From contig SBGU01000060.1 in assembly GCA_006226495.1 (NCBI GenBank), positions 1 through 64,000 on the forward strand: a DNA stretch of 64,000 nucleotides, written 5' to 3'. Shown here piece after piece: positions 51,453-60,707 of this stretch (position 1 is the stretch's first letter; each line of letters starts with the position of its first letter). Made by a program: the position numbers and the translations under genes. The notes under the pieces are model-generated. The model was not told where the DNA came from. It made no database searches and saw only the letters and a program-made list of their open reading frames with translations. The DNA is from Alphaproteobacteria bacterium. Lineage in GTDB: Bacteria > Pseudomonadota > Alphaproteobacteria > Sphingomonadales > Kordiimonadaceae.

Positions 51453-53510
51453 TTATGCCTGCGCCAGTGGCAAATGGCGCCTGAACGGCACCTCCGGACG
51501 CTGCCCCGCATCCATTTCGATACCGTAACGATATCCTGCATAGGTCGCATGTGCGATAAGCCCAGGCGCTTCGGCGTCACCAATGACACGTACATCCTGA
51601 ACACCGGCTGCGGTCCAAGCGTCCGGTCGGGCCTTCAGGGCCTGATAGAGCCCGTCATTCGGCAGGCGCATGGTAACCGGCATCAAGGCATCGGCAGCCA
51701 GTGCCGTCTCGTCACCCGACCAGACATGGCTGAACCGCGCGGTGCCACCATCCCATGCCAGCAGTGCCCGGCTGGTTAGCTGCCGCACACCAAGTGCATG
51801 CAGGCGCTTTTGCAGGTGCCCGTATTCCAGGGTCTTGGCGGTCCAGCCCGCCATGATGTCTTCAGGTGTCACCAGCGTTACCGTGCAGCCAAGCGCCACC
51901 AGCCTTTCCGCCATCACCCCCGCCATATAGAAGCCGTCGTCGTCATAGATGACCACATGGCCCGCGGGCGTAATGCCGTCCATGATGTCATCCGGGGTCA
52001 GGAGATTCGCACTGCCAGCCGCAATCACGCATCCGGTCGCGCGCCCGAACCCGTCGCGCCGCCAATGGCTGCCGGTTGCGACCAACACATGGCCTGCCCC
52101 GAACTCCAGAACGTCGTCGGCTGTCAGCGGCGATTCCCGGTAAATGGAAACATTGGGCAATTTATCCAGTTGGCCCACCCGCCAGTCGCGCACACGGCCC
52201 CATTCGGCCAGGCCCGGCAGGCGGCATTCGCGCTCGACCCTGCCACCAAGCGTGCGGCTTGTTTCGGCCAGATGCACCTCGTAACCGCGCACACCCAGCA
52301 CCCGCGCGGCCTCAAGGCCCGCCGGTCCCGCACCCACCACCAGCACCTTGCCTGCCCCGGCCCTGGCGGGCAGGCGTTCGGGGTGCCAGCCCTTGCGCCA
52401 TTCTTCGCCCATGGTCGGGTTCTGGGTACAGCGGATGGGGGTAATGGTCATGTCGCCGGTCACGCAGATATTGCAGCCGATACATTCGCGGATATCGTCC
52501 AGACGGCCTTCCTCGATCTTCCTGGGCAGGAACGGGTCGGCGATCGAGGGACGGGCGGCGCCGATCATGTCCAGTATCCCACGCCGGATTTGTGACACCA
52601 TCGTATCGGGTGATGTGAACCGCCCGACCCCGACAACCGGCTTCGCGGTGAATTTCTTCACCCAGGCGATGAAGGGTTCCTGCGCGCCTTCGCCCGCGAA
52701 GCGGCTGGTCATGCTGTCGTTGGCCCAGGCCGCCACATTCACGTCCCACAGGTCCGGCAGGTCCGCAAGCATGCCGACCACATCCTGCGCTTCGGCGAGT
52801 GTTACACCACCGTCGCCGATCAGTTCATCAACCGCAAAGCGCACGGCAACGGCACAGCGGTCGCCCACGGCATCCCTGGTGTCCTCGATCATCTCGCGCA
52901 GCAGGCGGACCCGGTTTTCAAGGCTGCCGCCATAGGCGTCGGTGCGGTGGTTGCGGCGTTTCTGCAGAAAATGCATGGGCAGGCACAGGTCATGCCCGGC
53001 ATAGACATAGACGATATCGAACCCTGCCCGCCTGGCCCTGAGCGCGGCATCACGGTGCCAGCGGCGGAAGGCGCGGATATCCTCGAGATCCATGGCCCTG
53101 GCCTGGTGCGGGTACCCGTGTTTGCTGGGCTGGTGCGACGGCCCGAGGATGATCTCCCGGCTATAGAGATTGGAGGCGGAGACACCATTATGCACCAGTT
53201 CCACCGCCGCCAGGCTGCCGTGCGCATGCACCTTGTCGCACATCAATTGAAGTGCCGGAATATCCTGGTCGTCCCACAACCGTGCCTCGACATAGGGAGA
53301 AATGTCACCTGATGGGTGGATTTCGCACTCTTCAGTGCTGACCACCGCCCAGCCGCCTTCGGCCTTCACGGCGCGCATGGCGGCATGGGCTTCGGGCATT
53401 GCGTGGCCCATGCCATTGCAGTGCGGCACCTGGTAAAAACGGTTGCGCGCCGTCACCGGCCCCAGTTGCACCGGTTCAAACAGGATATCGTAGCGTGGAT
53501 CGCGTGCCAT
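51453..53510 (-). CDS. trimethylamine/histamine-dehydrogenase-family iron-sulphur flavoprotein
   Basis: A 685-residue protein collinear with trimethylamine dehydrogenase (TMADH). An old-yellow-enzyme barrel (1-340) has Cys31 in NRFYQVPHCNGMG, the site of 6-S-cysteinyl-FMN. A 4Fe-4S site is in CIGCNICVTGDMTITPIRC. NAD/FAD-like domains follow (KVLVVGAGPAGLEAARVLG, HVVIYDDDGFYMAGVMAERL). His173, Trp262 and Asp265 match TMADH His172, Trp264 and Asp267. However, TMADH Tyr60 is Glu61 here and Trp355 is Asp353. As I recall, histamine dehydrogenase also has Trp plus an Asp at that last position, so a primary amine may be the substrate. Electron acceptor not seen (no ETF genes). Cytoplasmic; divergent from the P1 peptidase gene. 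Confidence 0.85.
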   Translation of the reverse strand: MARDPRYDILFEPVQLGPVTARNRFYQVPHCNGMGHAMPEAHAAMRAVKAEGGWAVVSTEECEIHPSGDISPYVEARLWDDQDIPALQLMCDKVHAHGSLAAVELVHNGVSASNLYSREIILGPSHQPSKHGYPHQARAMDLEDIRAFRRWHRDAALRARRAGFDIVYVYAGHDLCLPMHFLQKRRNHRTDAYGGSLENRVRLLREMIEDTRDAVGDRCAVAVRFAVDELIGDGGVTLAEAQDVVGMLADLPDLWDVNVAAWANDSMTSRFAGEGAQEPFIAWVKKFTAKPVVGVGRFTSPDTMVSQIRRGILDMIGAARPSIADPFLPRKIEEGRLDDIRECIGCNICVTGDMTITPIRCTQNPTMGEEWRKGWHPERLPARAGAGKVLVVGAGPAGLEAARVLGVRGYEVHLAETSRTLGGRVERECRLPGLAEWGRVRDWRVGQLDKLPNVSIYRESPLTADDVLEFGAGHVLVATGSHWRRDGFGRATGCVIAAGSANLLTPDDIMDGITPAGHVVIYDDDGFYMAGVMAERLVALGCTVTLVTPEDIMAGWTAKTLEYGHLQKRLHALGVRQLTSRALLAWDGGTARFSHVWSGDETALAADALMPVTMRLPNDGLYQALKARPDAWTAAGVQDVRVIGDAEAPGLIAHATYAGYRYGIEMDAGQRPEVPFRRHLPLAQA

Positions 53511-53636
53511 TGTACCCTACTCCCTGATCGCACTGCGCGGGCGTGCGCAATGCGACTTTCTGTTCATTTTGCTTCCGCCCCGCCGCAGCGGGTTTAGACT
53601 GCCGTGCAACAGCCCCAAAGGGAAGGACCCTGCACC

Positions 53637-54809
53637 ATGATCCTGCGCCGCCTTATGCTTGCCCTTGCCGCCACAACAGTTGTTGCATCTGCAACACTTT
53701 CGGACGATGCCGTGCCCCGGGCGCGCGACCTTGGCATCCCCTTTTCCGGCACGCCCGGCCCCTTGAATGCGATCACCGACATCAAGGGCATCACCGTCGG
53801 GCAGGTAACCCTGATAGAGGACCTTGCGGGCGGCAAGGCGGTCCGCACGGGGGTGACCGCCATCCTGCCGCGCGGCCAGACCACCAACGCCGATCCGGTG
53901 TTCGGGGCCAGCTTCGCGCTCAATGGCAATGGTGAGATGACCGGCACCGCCTGGATCGAGGAATCCGGCTTCATTGAAGGCCCGATCCTGTTGACCAACA
54001 CCCATTCGGTGGGTGTGGTGCGCGACGCGGCGATTGCCTGGCGCGTGCAACAGGGTGGTGCCGACGCCAGCGGCTACTGGTGGTCGCTGCCGGTGGTTGC
54101 CGAAACATGGGACGGTTTCCTGAGCGATATCAACGGCTTTCATGTGAAGCCAGAGCATGTGTTCCAGGCCATTGAAAGCGCGAAGACCGGTCCGGTCACG
54201 GAAGGTGGTGTCGGCGGCGGCACCGGCATGATCTGCCATGAATTCAAGGGCGGCATCGGTACGGCATCGCGCATCACCGAGGCCGGCACGGGTACCTACA
54301 CGGTCGGTGTACTGGTGCAGGCCAACTACGGCATCCGCGATACCCTGACCATCGCCGGCGTGCCGGTGGGGCAGTATCTTCGGAGCGACATGGTCTATCA
54401 GCAGCCCGCGGCGCCAAACGGCGATACCGGTTCGATCATCATCATCGTCGCGACCGACGCGCCGCTGTTGCCGCACCAGTTGAAGCGGCTGGCCAAGCGC
54501 GCGGGCATGGGCCTTGCGCGTGTCGGGTCCTATGCCGGCAATGGCTCGGGAGACATATTCGCGGCCTTTTCGACCGCGAACCGGAACGCCCAGCAGGCCG
54601 GCCCGGCAACGGAGGTGACCATGCTGTCGAACGAAGACATGGACCCGCTGTTCCTGGCGACGGTCGAGGCCACCGAAGAAGCCATCGTCAATGCCCTTGT
54701 GGCCGGGCGGGACATGACCGGCAACGACGGCAATTATGTCAAAGGCATCCCGCATGAGCAACTGAAGGCCCTTCTGGCAAAATTCGGCCGGCTGCAACCG
54801 GCCGAATAA
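53637..54809 (+). CDS. secreted P1-family (DmpA-like) aminopeptidase
   Basis: A 390-residue protein started at MILRRLMLALAATTVVASATLS, a signal peptide; an upstream in-frame start at 53604 lacks a ribosome site and GGAAGGA precedes the chosen one. Family marks: ARDLGIPFSGTPGPLNAITDIKGITVGQVTLIED, TGVTAILPRG, the substrate loop VGGGTGMICHEFKGGIGTASRI and the self-cleavage site in GDTGSIIIIVATDAPLLPHQ with nucleophile Ser266. These enzymes are made as one chain, cut before the Ser, and remove N-terminal L- or D-amino acids or beta-alanine. Acts in the periplasm. Confidence 0.92.
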   Translation: MILRRLMLALAATTVVASATLSDDAVPRARDLGIPFSGTPGPLNAITDIKGITVGQVTLIEDLAGGKAVRTGVTAILPRGQTTNADPVFGASFALNGNGEMTGTAWIEESGFIEGPILLTNTHSVGVVRDAAIAWRVQQGGADASGYWWSLPVVAETWDGFLSDINGFHVKPEHVFQAIESAKTGPVTEGGVGGGTGMICHEFKGGIGTASRITEAGTGTYTVGVLVQANYGIRDTLTIAGVPVGQYLRSDMVYQQPAAPNGDTGSIIIIVATDAPLLPHQLKRLAKRAGMGLARVGSYAGNGSGDIFAAFSTANRNAQQAGPATEVTMLSNEDMDPLFLATVEATEEAIVNALVAGRDMTGNDGNYVKGIPHEQLKALLAKFGRLQPAE

Positions 54810-54815
54810 CAGGCA

Positions 54816-56816
54816 TTACGGCTTCAGGTGGGTTTCATACCAGCCGAGAGTCTGGCGCATGCGGTGTTCGAGGTAACTGGGCACCACAATGCCGTGGTTC
54901 TGGTTCGGATAGATGACAAACCGGGTCTCGACACCGGTTGAGCGCAGCGCCTGATACATCTGTTCCGCGCCCAGGCACGGCACGTTGAAATCGACCTCGG
55001 AACACTGGAACAGGGTCGGGGTCTTGATCCGGTCCGCATGCAGGAACGGGAAACTGACCCGCATATAGGCATCCAGGTTCTGCCAGGGCGTGCCCAGTTC
55101 CAGCTCATATTCCCGCGAATACTGGTCATGGCCATAGCTGGCCAGCATATTGGACGTGCCGGCGCCTGATACCGCTGCCTGAAACCGCGTGTCGGATGCA
55201 ATGACATAGTTGGTGAGCATCGAACCATAGCTCCAGCCGCCGATCCCCAGGCGCGCCGGGTCTGCGACGCCCATATCGACAACCGTATCCACACCTTTGA
55301 GCACATCGCGCACATCGACATTGCCCCAGTCGGCATAGATGGCCTTGGCGAAATCGAAACCGCGGCCCGATGATCCACGGGGGTTGATGGCAACAACGGC
55401 GAAGCCCTTCGCGGCATAGATCTGCCAGTCATACATGAATTCATGGCTGAACTGATACACCGGCCCGCCATGTACGCGCACGATGGTCGGATAGGCCTTG
55501 CCGGCTTCGTATCCCGCCGGTTTCATCAGCATGCCATGGATTTCATGGCCGTCGCTTTGGAAGCTGAAATCTTCCGCCGTGCCGAGCGCCACATCCTTGA
55601 GGAAAGCATTGTGCCGGGTCAGCGGACGCTGTTTTTTCTCGACCGCCGAAATGGCGAAGGGCGTGGTATCGTCGCTGTCCAGGATGACCGTATGGCCGCC
55701 CTTGGCGACATCGAAGTCATACCCGAAGCGCTTGCCCCTCGTGAGGTAGGTTACCTTGTCCGACTTCAGGTCGATGCGGGCCAGCCAGGTGTTTTCCGGG
55801 TTCTCAACCAGCGCAATGATGGATTTGCCATCCGGGCTGAAGCGGGGTTTATAGACAAAATGGTCGCGCGGGGCCGGGTAGGTTTCGGCGCCGGTTTCAA
55901 CATCGGCGACCACCAGGTCCCAGGGCGCATAATAGATCCATTTGTCATCGCCCGACCGCAGCCACACGAGCTTCTTGCCGTCAGGCGACCACATGGGCCG
56001 GCTTTCCCAGTAAGGATCGATGTCTGTGCCTTCAAAGTGGCTGATCTGGCGGGCCGTGGCGCCGGCTTCGGCATCCATGACAAAAATGTCGTAATCGAGA
56101 TTGCGATCAGCATCACCCCGGTTTTTGGCAACAAAGGCGATCTGCGTACCATCCGGCGAGAAGGAAGGCAGCCAATGGTCGGCATCGCCATCGGTGATCT
56201 GGGTCGTGGCGCCGGACCTGGTATCCACGAGATACAGGTGCTGCCGGTTTGTGGTCAGGTAACCCCGATAATCTTCCTTGAACTGGAAACGGTGGATTTC
56301 GATGGGCGGCACCGGTTTTTCGCGGCCCCGGCCGTCGACACCGGCTGCCGGCAGGGGCGGTTCGCTGACAAACACCAGACGGTCGCCCTTCGGGGACCAG
56401 ACATAGTCGCTGATCCCGCTGGGCACGTTCGTCAGCATACGGGGGGCGCCGCCGGATGCCGGCATCAGCCATATCTGCACGGTTTCGTCCGCACCGCGAT
56501 CAGACAGAAAGGCGACCTCGGTGCCGTCCGGCGACCATTTGGGCGCCCATTCGCTGGCAAAGGGCGTGTCGGTCAACTGCACGCTGTCGCCACCTTTGTA
56601 GGGCACAATATAAAGGTCGCTGACCTGCGCATCGGCATCCAGATTATGGGTGCTGATCACATAGGCCACCTGCGCGCCATCGGGCGATATCGCGGGGCCG
56701 GACAGGTCTTCCAGCCGGTGCATGTCATCGACCGTGAAGGGCCGTTTGGCGTCTGCATGGGCCGGCAGCGCGATTGCCACCGCGAGCAGCGCCGGTTTCC
56801 AGATATGGTTCAGCAT
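54816..56816 (-). CDS. secreted S9 prolyl-oligopeptidase-family peptidase
   Basis: A 666-residue protein started at MLNHIWKPALLAVAIALPAHADAK, a signal peptide with AAGGGGG upstream. Residues 35-390 are a beta-propeller of TolB/PD40 type (ISPDGAQVAYVIST, KWSPDGTEVAFLSDRG, SFSPDGTQIAFVAKNRG). The alpha/beta-hydrolase domain has Ser529 in GIGGWSYGSMLTNYV, Asp609 in CSEVDFNVPC and His641 in YPNQNHGIV. It cleaves short peptides, probably acylaminoacyl- or dipeptidyl-peptidase type. It begins 1 nt after the CehA-type gene, so the two are translated together at the end of a six-gene unit. Confidence 0.92.
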   Translation of the reverse strand: MLNHIWKPALLAVAIALPAHADAKRPFTVDDMHRLEDLSGPAISPDGAQVAYVISTHNLDADAQVSDLYIVPYKGGDSVQLTDTPFASEWAPKWSPDGTEVAFLSDRGADETVQIWLMPASGGAPRMLTNVPSGISDYVWSPKGDRLVFVSEPPLPAAGVDGRGREKPVPPIEIHRFQFKEDYRGYLTTNRQHLYLVDTRSGATTQITDGDADHWLPSFSPDGTQIAFVAKNRGDADRNLDYDIFVMDAEAGATARQISHFEGTDIDPYWESRPMWSPDGKKLVWLRSGDDKWIYYAPWDLVVADVETGAETYPAPRDHFVYKPRFSPDGKSIIALVENPENTWLARIDLKSDKVTYLTRGKRFGYDFDVAKGGHTVILDSDDTTPFAISAVEKKQRPLTRHNAFLKDVALGTAEDFSFQSDGHEIHGMLMKPAGYEAGKAYPTIVRVHGGPVYQFSHEFMYDWQIYAAKGFAVVAINPRGSSGRGFDFAKAIYADWGNVDVRDVLKGVDTVVDMGVADPARLGIGGWSYGSMLTNYVIASDTRFQAAVSGAGTSNMLASYGHDQYSREYELELGTPWQNLDAYMRVSFPFLHADRIKTPTLFQCSEVDFNVPCLGAEQMYQALRSTGVETRFVIYPNQNHGIVVPSYLEHRMRQTLGWYETHLKP

Positions 56817-56817
56817 G

Positions 56818-59340
56818 TCATTCCCCCTTTGCCATCGTGCGGTAGCGGTCACGCGCGGCCCTGAGATAGTCCAGGGTCGCGGCTTTTTCTTCGTCCGTGT
56901 TGAAATCGTCGGCCCGGCCTTCGACCACCTCGATGGCGCGGCTCAGCCAGTCGGCGAAATAGGCTGCATCGTCGGGCGCCTTGTGTGGGTGGCCCGCCAC
57001 ATTGATCCAGACCGGGTTGGTGGTGCCGTAGGGATAGAGGTCCTGCACGAAGGGCGACGGCGCCGGGTCGGTGGCACGCAACAACAGCCAGCCTGATTTC
57101 GGTATATCGATATCGGCCACAAGGTCGCCGTGGCGGCCACCTTCTGCAGGCGCCAGCGTGGCAACCACCTTGCCATTGAAAACCACCTCCATGCGGCTGA
57201 GCGGCACGATCGAGCGCACGGCGGCATCGACCCGCACCGTGCCGGGTGCCGGCATGTCGATGCTGCCACCCGGTGCTTGACCATCCACCAGCAAACCGAG
57301 AAGCGGCCCGTTGGTGACAAAACTTTTTGCATCCCGTATCGCGCCCACCAGACCACGCGGCGACCGGTCCCTGGTATTGATGAAGGCGCGGTTCAGGCCC
57401 ACAGGCCCCCTGAGCCAGGCATAGTTGGTCATGGCATCCGTGCCCGCGCCCGCAGCCAGATGGAAACCGAGGTTCAGGAATTTGTGCCAGACCGCTGCCG
57501 TAGCTTCATGGTCCGCGAACGAGACTACCTCGATATAGTCCGCCCGCCCCATGGCGACATCGGCCGGCACCATATGGCTGATGGGCGCCGTCACGTCTGG
57601 CACACTGTCGAACGGATGCACATACCCCGCGATAGCCGCCTGATCATGCGCAAGGTCGATCACTACCCCGTTGTGCGGGAAAGGCGAAGCCAAAGCCGTG
57701 TGGCGGTAGCTCGCGAAATCGGGGGTCAGGTAATGGTCTTCAAGGTTCAGGAGACCAAGATGGCCCCAGAAGCTGGTATGGAATTCCTGCCCCTGGAAAA
57801 TGGTCACGCCCTTTTCCCTATAGGTGCCCTGCGCAAATTCGCCGATGTCCGGGATGCGCTCTTCCTTGTTCACCGCCAGATTATAGATGATATCCAGCCC
57901 CTCGGCGCGGGCTTGGGCGGCGAGACCCGCGCGGGTTTGTTTATACTGGCCACCATAGTTCATATGCACATGCATGTCGGCGGACACGAAGTCACCGAAC
58001 CGGCTGGGCAGGTTGTCGTCTGCCAATGTCACAGGCACAGTCATGCCCGCCTTTGGCTCCACCCACATCTCGACCGGCTTGCGGGCGAAACCGGCCATGG
58101 CCTGTATCGCAACCACGCCATCCGGCACCATGACGGTGCAGGTTTCGATGCAGTGGAAATAATGGGTTTCGTGGTTCTGCACCGCAGGGTCGAAACCATC
58201 GTCCGCATGCAGGCGCGCATCCATGGGGCCATAGTGCAGGGCATCCGCGCCCATGACACTCAGCCGCGCTGCGATGGGAGCACCTTTTTCGTCAACCGGG
58301 GTGAAAGTGATCGCATGCATGGGCCGCCTCCAGACCCGTTCGGTCGGCGTTACCCGCATGCGGGCGCCGCCAACAACGGTCTGGACCCAGAGGGAAAGAC
58401 CGCCCGTTTCATTGCTGGTATAAAGCACCTGTTTGCCGTCCGGCGACCAGCGCGCGCCATGCAGGTCAAACTCCCCGAACGTCAGCGGCAGCGGCGATTG
58501 TCCGGTCGGTGTGGTCAGCCAGAGCTGATGCCACTGGCGGCCACGATAGCTTGAATACAGAAGCCGTTTTCCGTCTGGCGCCAGTTCGGGCCGGGCCGCC
58601 CATGTCGTTTCTTCGACCAGCACCTTCTTCAGGTCCGCCGGATCATGCGCCGCAACCGACCACAGGTCGCCGCTGCCCCAGGCCACTTCGCGGTTGTTCA
58701 CGAAATAGAGCCGGCTGCCGTCCGGGCTCCAGCTCGGGTTAATGGCATGGTCGTCCTTGCCATAATAATAGCGGTCGATCTCGCTTTCGCGCGGGGTGAC
58801 GGCGAGGCGCATGGCACCAAGGCCGTCCGGCGTGATGTCCGCCACATGCAGGTCGAAGTGCCCCGTGGTTTCCGACGAGACAAAGGCGAGCTGGCGGCCG
58901 TCCGGCGACACGCGGGGTTCGACACTGACACCATAGCGGGTGAGCGCCACTTCCGCTCCGGTCGCAAGCTCCAGCCGCATCAGGATATAGGCGTCCCCCC
59001 TGTGGCGCGTGAAATAGACCATACGTCCATCAGGCGACCAGTCGGGCTGGAAATCATAACCACGGCCTGCGGTCAGTTCGACCGCACGCCCCGATCCGAT
59101 TTCCTGCCGCCACAGGGACCCCGCCATGGAATAGATCACCGACTTGCCGTCCGGGCTGAAGGCTGCCGACGATGGCCCCGCGGTCAGTTGCGGCAGGTAC
59201 ATTTCCCGCCAGTAATAGGTGTGGGGATGCTGGACCTGCGCCACACTTGGCACCCGGCCGCTGTCGGCCTGGGCCGGTGCCACCGACAATCCCGCCGCCA
59301 ATAGTGCGGCGCTCAAACCTGTCCAAATCCGTGCCTGCAT
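56818..59340 (-). CDS. secreted CehA/McbA-type metallohydrolase with N-terminal beta-propeller
   Basis: An 840-residue protein with signal peptide (IWTGLSAALLAAGLSVAPAQA). Residues 45-370 carry seven or so PD40 blades (AAFSPDGKSVIYSM, DWSPDGRMVYFTRHRGD, SWSPDGSRLYFVNNREV, RWSPDGKQVLYTSNETG). Residues about 475-710 are a PHP-like metal hydrolase of CehA/McbA type: DFVSADMHVHMNYGG, FQGQEFHTSFWGHLGLLN, GYVHPFDS and AAGAGTDAMTNYAWLRGP supply the His/Asp ligands. The C-terminal part is a beta domain. CehA is a carbaryl hydrolase, but the family is wide and the substrate here is unknown. It starts 27 bp after the aminotransferase stop and abuts the S9 gene. Confidence 0.85.
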   Translation of the reverse strand: MQARIWTGLSAALLAAGLSVAPAQADSGRVPSVAQVQHPHTYYWREMYLPQLTAGPSSAAFSPDGKSVIYSMAGSLWRQEIGSGRAVELTAGRGYDFQPDWSPDGRMVYFTRHRGDAYILMRLELATGAEVALTRYGVSVEPRVSPDGRQLAFVSSETTGHFDLHVADITPDGLGAMRLAVTPRESEIDRYYYGKDDHAINPSWSPDGSRLYFVNNREVAWGSGDLWSVAAHDPADLKKVLVEETTWAARPELAPDGKRLLYSSYRGRQWHQLWLTTPTGQSPLPLTFGEFDLHGARWSPDGKQVLYTSNETGGLSLWVQTVVGGARMRVTPTERVWRRPMHAITFTPVDEKGAPIAARLSVMGADALHYGPMDARLHADDGFDPAVQNHETHYFHCIETCTVMVPDGVVAIQAMAGFARKPVEMWVEPKAGMTVPVTLADDNLPSRFGDFVSADMHVHMNYGGQYKQTRAGLAAQARAEGLDIIYNLAVNKEERIPDIGEFAQGTYREKGVTIFQGQEFHTSFWGHLGLLNLEDHYLTPDFASYRHTALASPFPHNGVVIDLAHDQAAIAGYVHPFDSVPDVTAPISHMVPADVAMGRADYIEVVSFADHEATAAVWHKFLNLGFHLAAGAGTDAMTNYAWLRGPVGLNRAFINTRDRSPRGLVGAIRDAKSFVTNGPLLGLLVDGQAPGGSIDMPAPGTVRVDAAVRSIVPLSRMEVVFNGKVVATLAPAEGGRHGDLVADIDIPKSGWLLLRATDPAPSPFVQDLYPYGTTNPVWINVAGHPHKAPDDAAYFADWLSRAIEVVEGRADDFNTDEEKAATLDYLRAARDRYRTMAKGE

Positions 59341-59367
59341 GGCCTGCCCTCCCCTTCAACTGGCGTT

Positions 59368-60693
59368 TCAGTTTTCTGCGACAACTTCCCGAAGGCTGGT
59401 TTCCAGCATGTCCATGGCCTCGTCGACATGCGCTTCCGAGATCATCAGGGGCGGAATGAAACGCACGGTGCTGATGCCGCATGATAAAAGCAGCAGGCCG
59501 TTATGGTAGGCCCGGGTAAGAAGTTTGTCGCAGATATCGACCGCAGGTGCCTTGCTCGTGCGGTCCTTCACCAGTTCCATGCCGATCATCAAGCCATGGC
59601 CGCGGATGTCGCCGATCACGTCGAACCGGGTGGCCATGTCCCTCAGCCGCTCCATGAAATAGGCGCCGACCTTTGCCGCATTTGCCGCATATTCCTGTTG
59701 TACCAGTTCGATTGTGGCAATGGCCGCCGCGCAGCAGACCGGGTTGCCGCCATAGGTGTTGCCGTGTGCGCCCCGCGCCCATTTTTCCATGATGGTACGT
59801 TTGGCGACAACGGCGCCAATGGGCATGCCGGAACCCAGCCCCTTCGCGAGGGTCATGATATCCGGTTTCACGCCGGTATGTTCGGCAGCAAACAGTTTGC
59901 CAGTGCGGCCGATACCCGATTGCACCTCATCGAAAATCAACAGGATGCCATGACGGTCGCACAGCGCGCGCAGGCCTTCTAGGAAGCCCGCCGGCGGCAC
60001 GATATAACCGCCTTCGCCCTGCAACGGTTCAATCAGCACGGCGGCAACTTCGCTGGCCGGCACGTTCGACTGGAACAGCATGTTTTCCATATAGTTCAGC
60101 ACCGCCTGACCCTGGTCGTCGCCCGCAAACACCGGGCGATAGGGGTTCGGGTAGGGCACGTGGGTCACGCCCGGCATGGTCGGAAAAAAACCCTTCTGCT
60201 GGGTATATTTGCTGGCGGTACAGGCGAGCGAGCCCATGGTGCGGCCATGGAAGGCACCCAGGAAGGCGATGACGCGCTGGCGACCGGTTACATAGCGCGC
60301 CAGCTTGAGCGCGCCTTCCACCGCCTCGGTGCCGCTTTGGCACATGAAGCTGAGCACAGGTTCGCCCATCGGGGCCACCTCATTCAGCTTTTCGCCCAGC
60401 CGCACCTGATAGCCATGCCAATAGTCGCTGGAAATATGCAGGAAATTCTGGGCTGCATCCGTGATGGCCTCCACCACCTTCGGATGACTGTGGCCAGTGG
60501 AACAGACCGCGATACCGGACATGAAATCCAGGAAGCGGTTGCCGTCGACATCCCAGACCTCGGCACCCCTGCCGTGGGACATGACAAACGGATAATCCCG
60601 CGGATAGGAAGGCGAGATCACCGCCTTGTCGCGCGCCATCAGCTCGATCGCCTTGGGGCCGGGCAACGCGGTTTTGATGTGGCTGTTTTTCAT
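59368..60693 (-). CDS. class III PLP aminotransferase (omega-amino acid type)
   Basis: A 441-residue fold-type I aminotransferase. The ATG at 60693 has AAAAGGAAAG upstream. Marks: VWDVDGNRFLDFMSGIAVCSTGHSHP, CQSGTEAVEGALKLARYVTGR, AFHGRTMGSLACTASK, LIFDEVQSGIGRTGKLFAAEH with the PLP Asp, and the Schiff-base Lys in IMTLAKGLGSGMPIGAV. It is of the 4-aminobutyrate/ornithine/lysine omega-aminotransferase kind; substrate not fixed. It follows the CoA-transferase genes by 14 bp, so its aldehyde product is probably passed to the operon's aldehyde dehydrogenase. Confidence 0.88.
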   Translation of the reverse strand: MKNSHIKTALPGPKAIELMARDKAVISPSYPRDYPFVMSHGRGAEVWDVDGNRFLDFMSGIAVCSTGHSHPKVVEAITDAAQNFLHISSDYWHGYQVRLGEKLNEVAPMGEPVLSFMCQSGTEAVEGALKLARYVTGRQRVIAFLGAFHGRTMGSLACTASKYTQQKGFFPTMPGVTHVPYPNPYRPVFAGDDQGQAVLNYMENMLFQSNVPASEVAAVLIEPLQGEGGYIVPPAGFLEGLRALCDRHGILLIFDEVQSGIGRTGKLFAAEHTGVKPDIMTLAKGLGSGMPIGAVVAKRTIMEKWARGAHGNTYGGNPVCCAAAIATIELVQQEYAANAAKVGAYFMERLRDMATRFDVIGDIRGHGLMIGMELVKDRTSKAPAVDICDKLLTRAYHNGLLLLSCGISTVRFIPPLMISEAHVDEAMDMLETSLREVVAEN

Positions 60694-60707
60694 GCTTCTT
60701 TCCTTTT

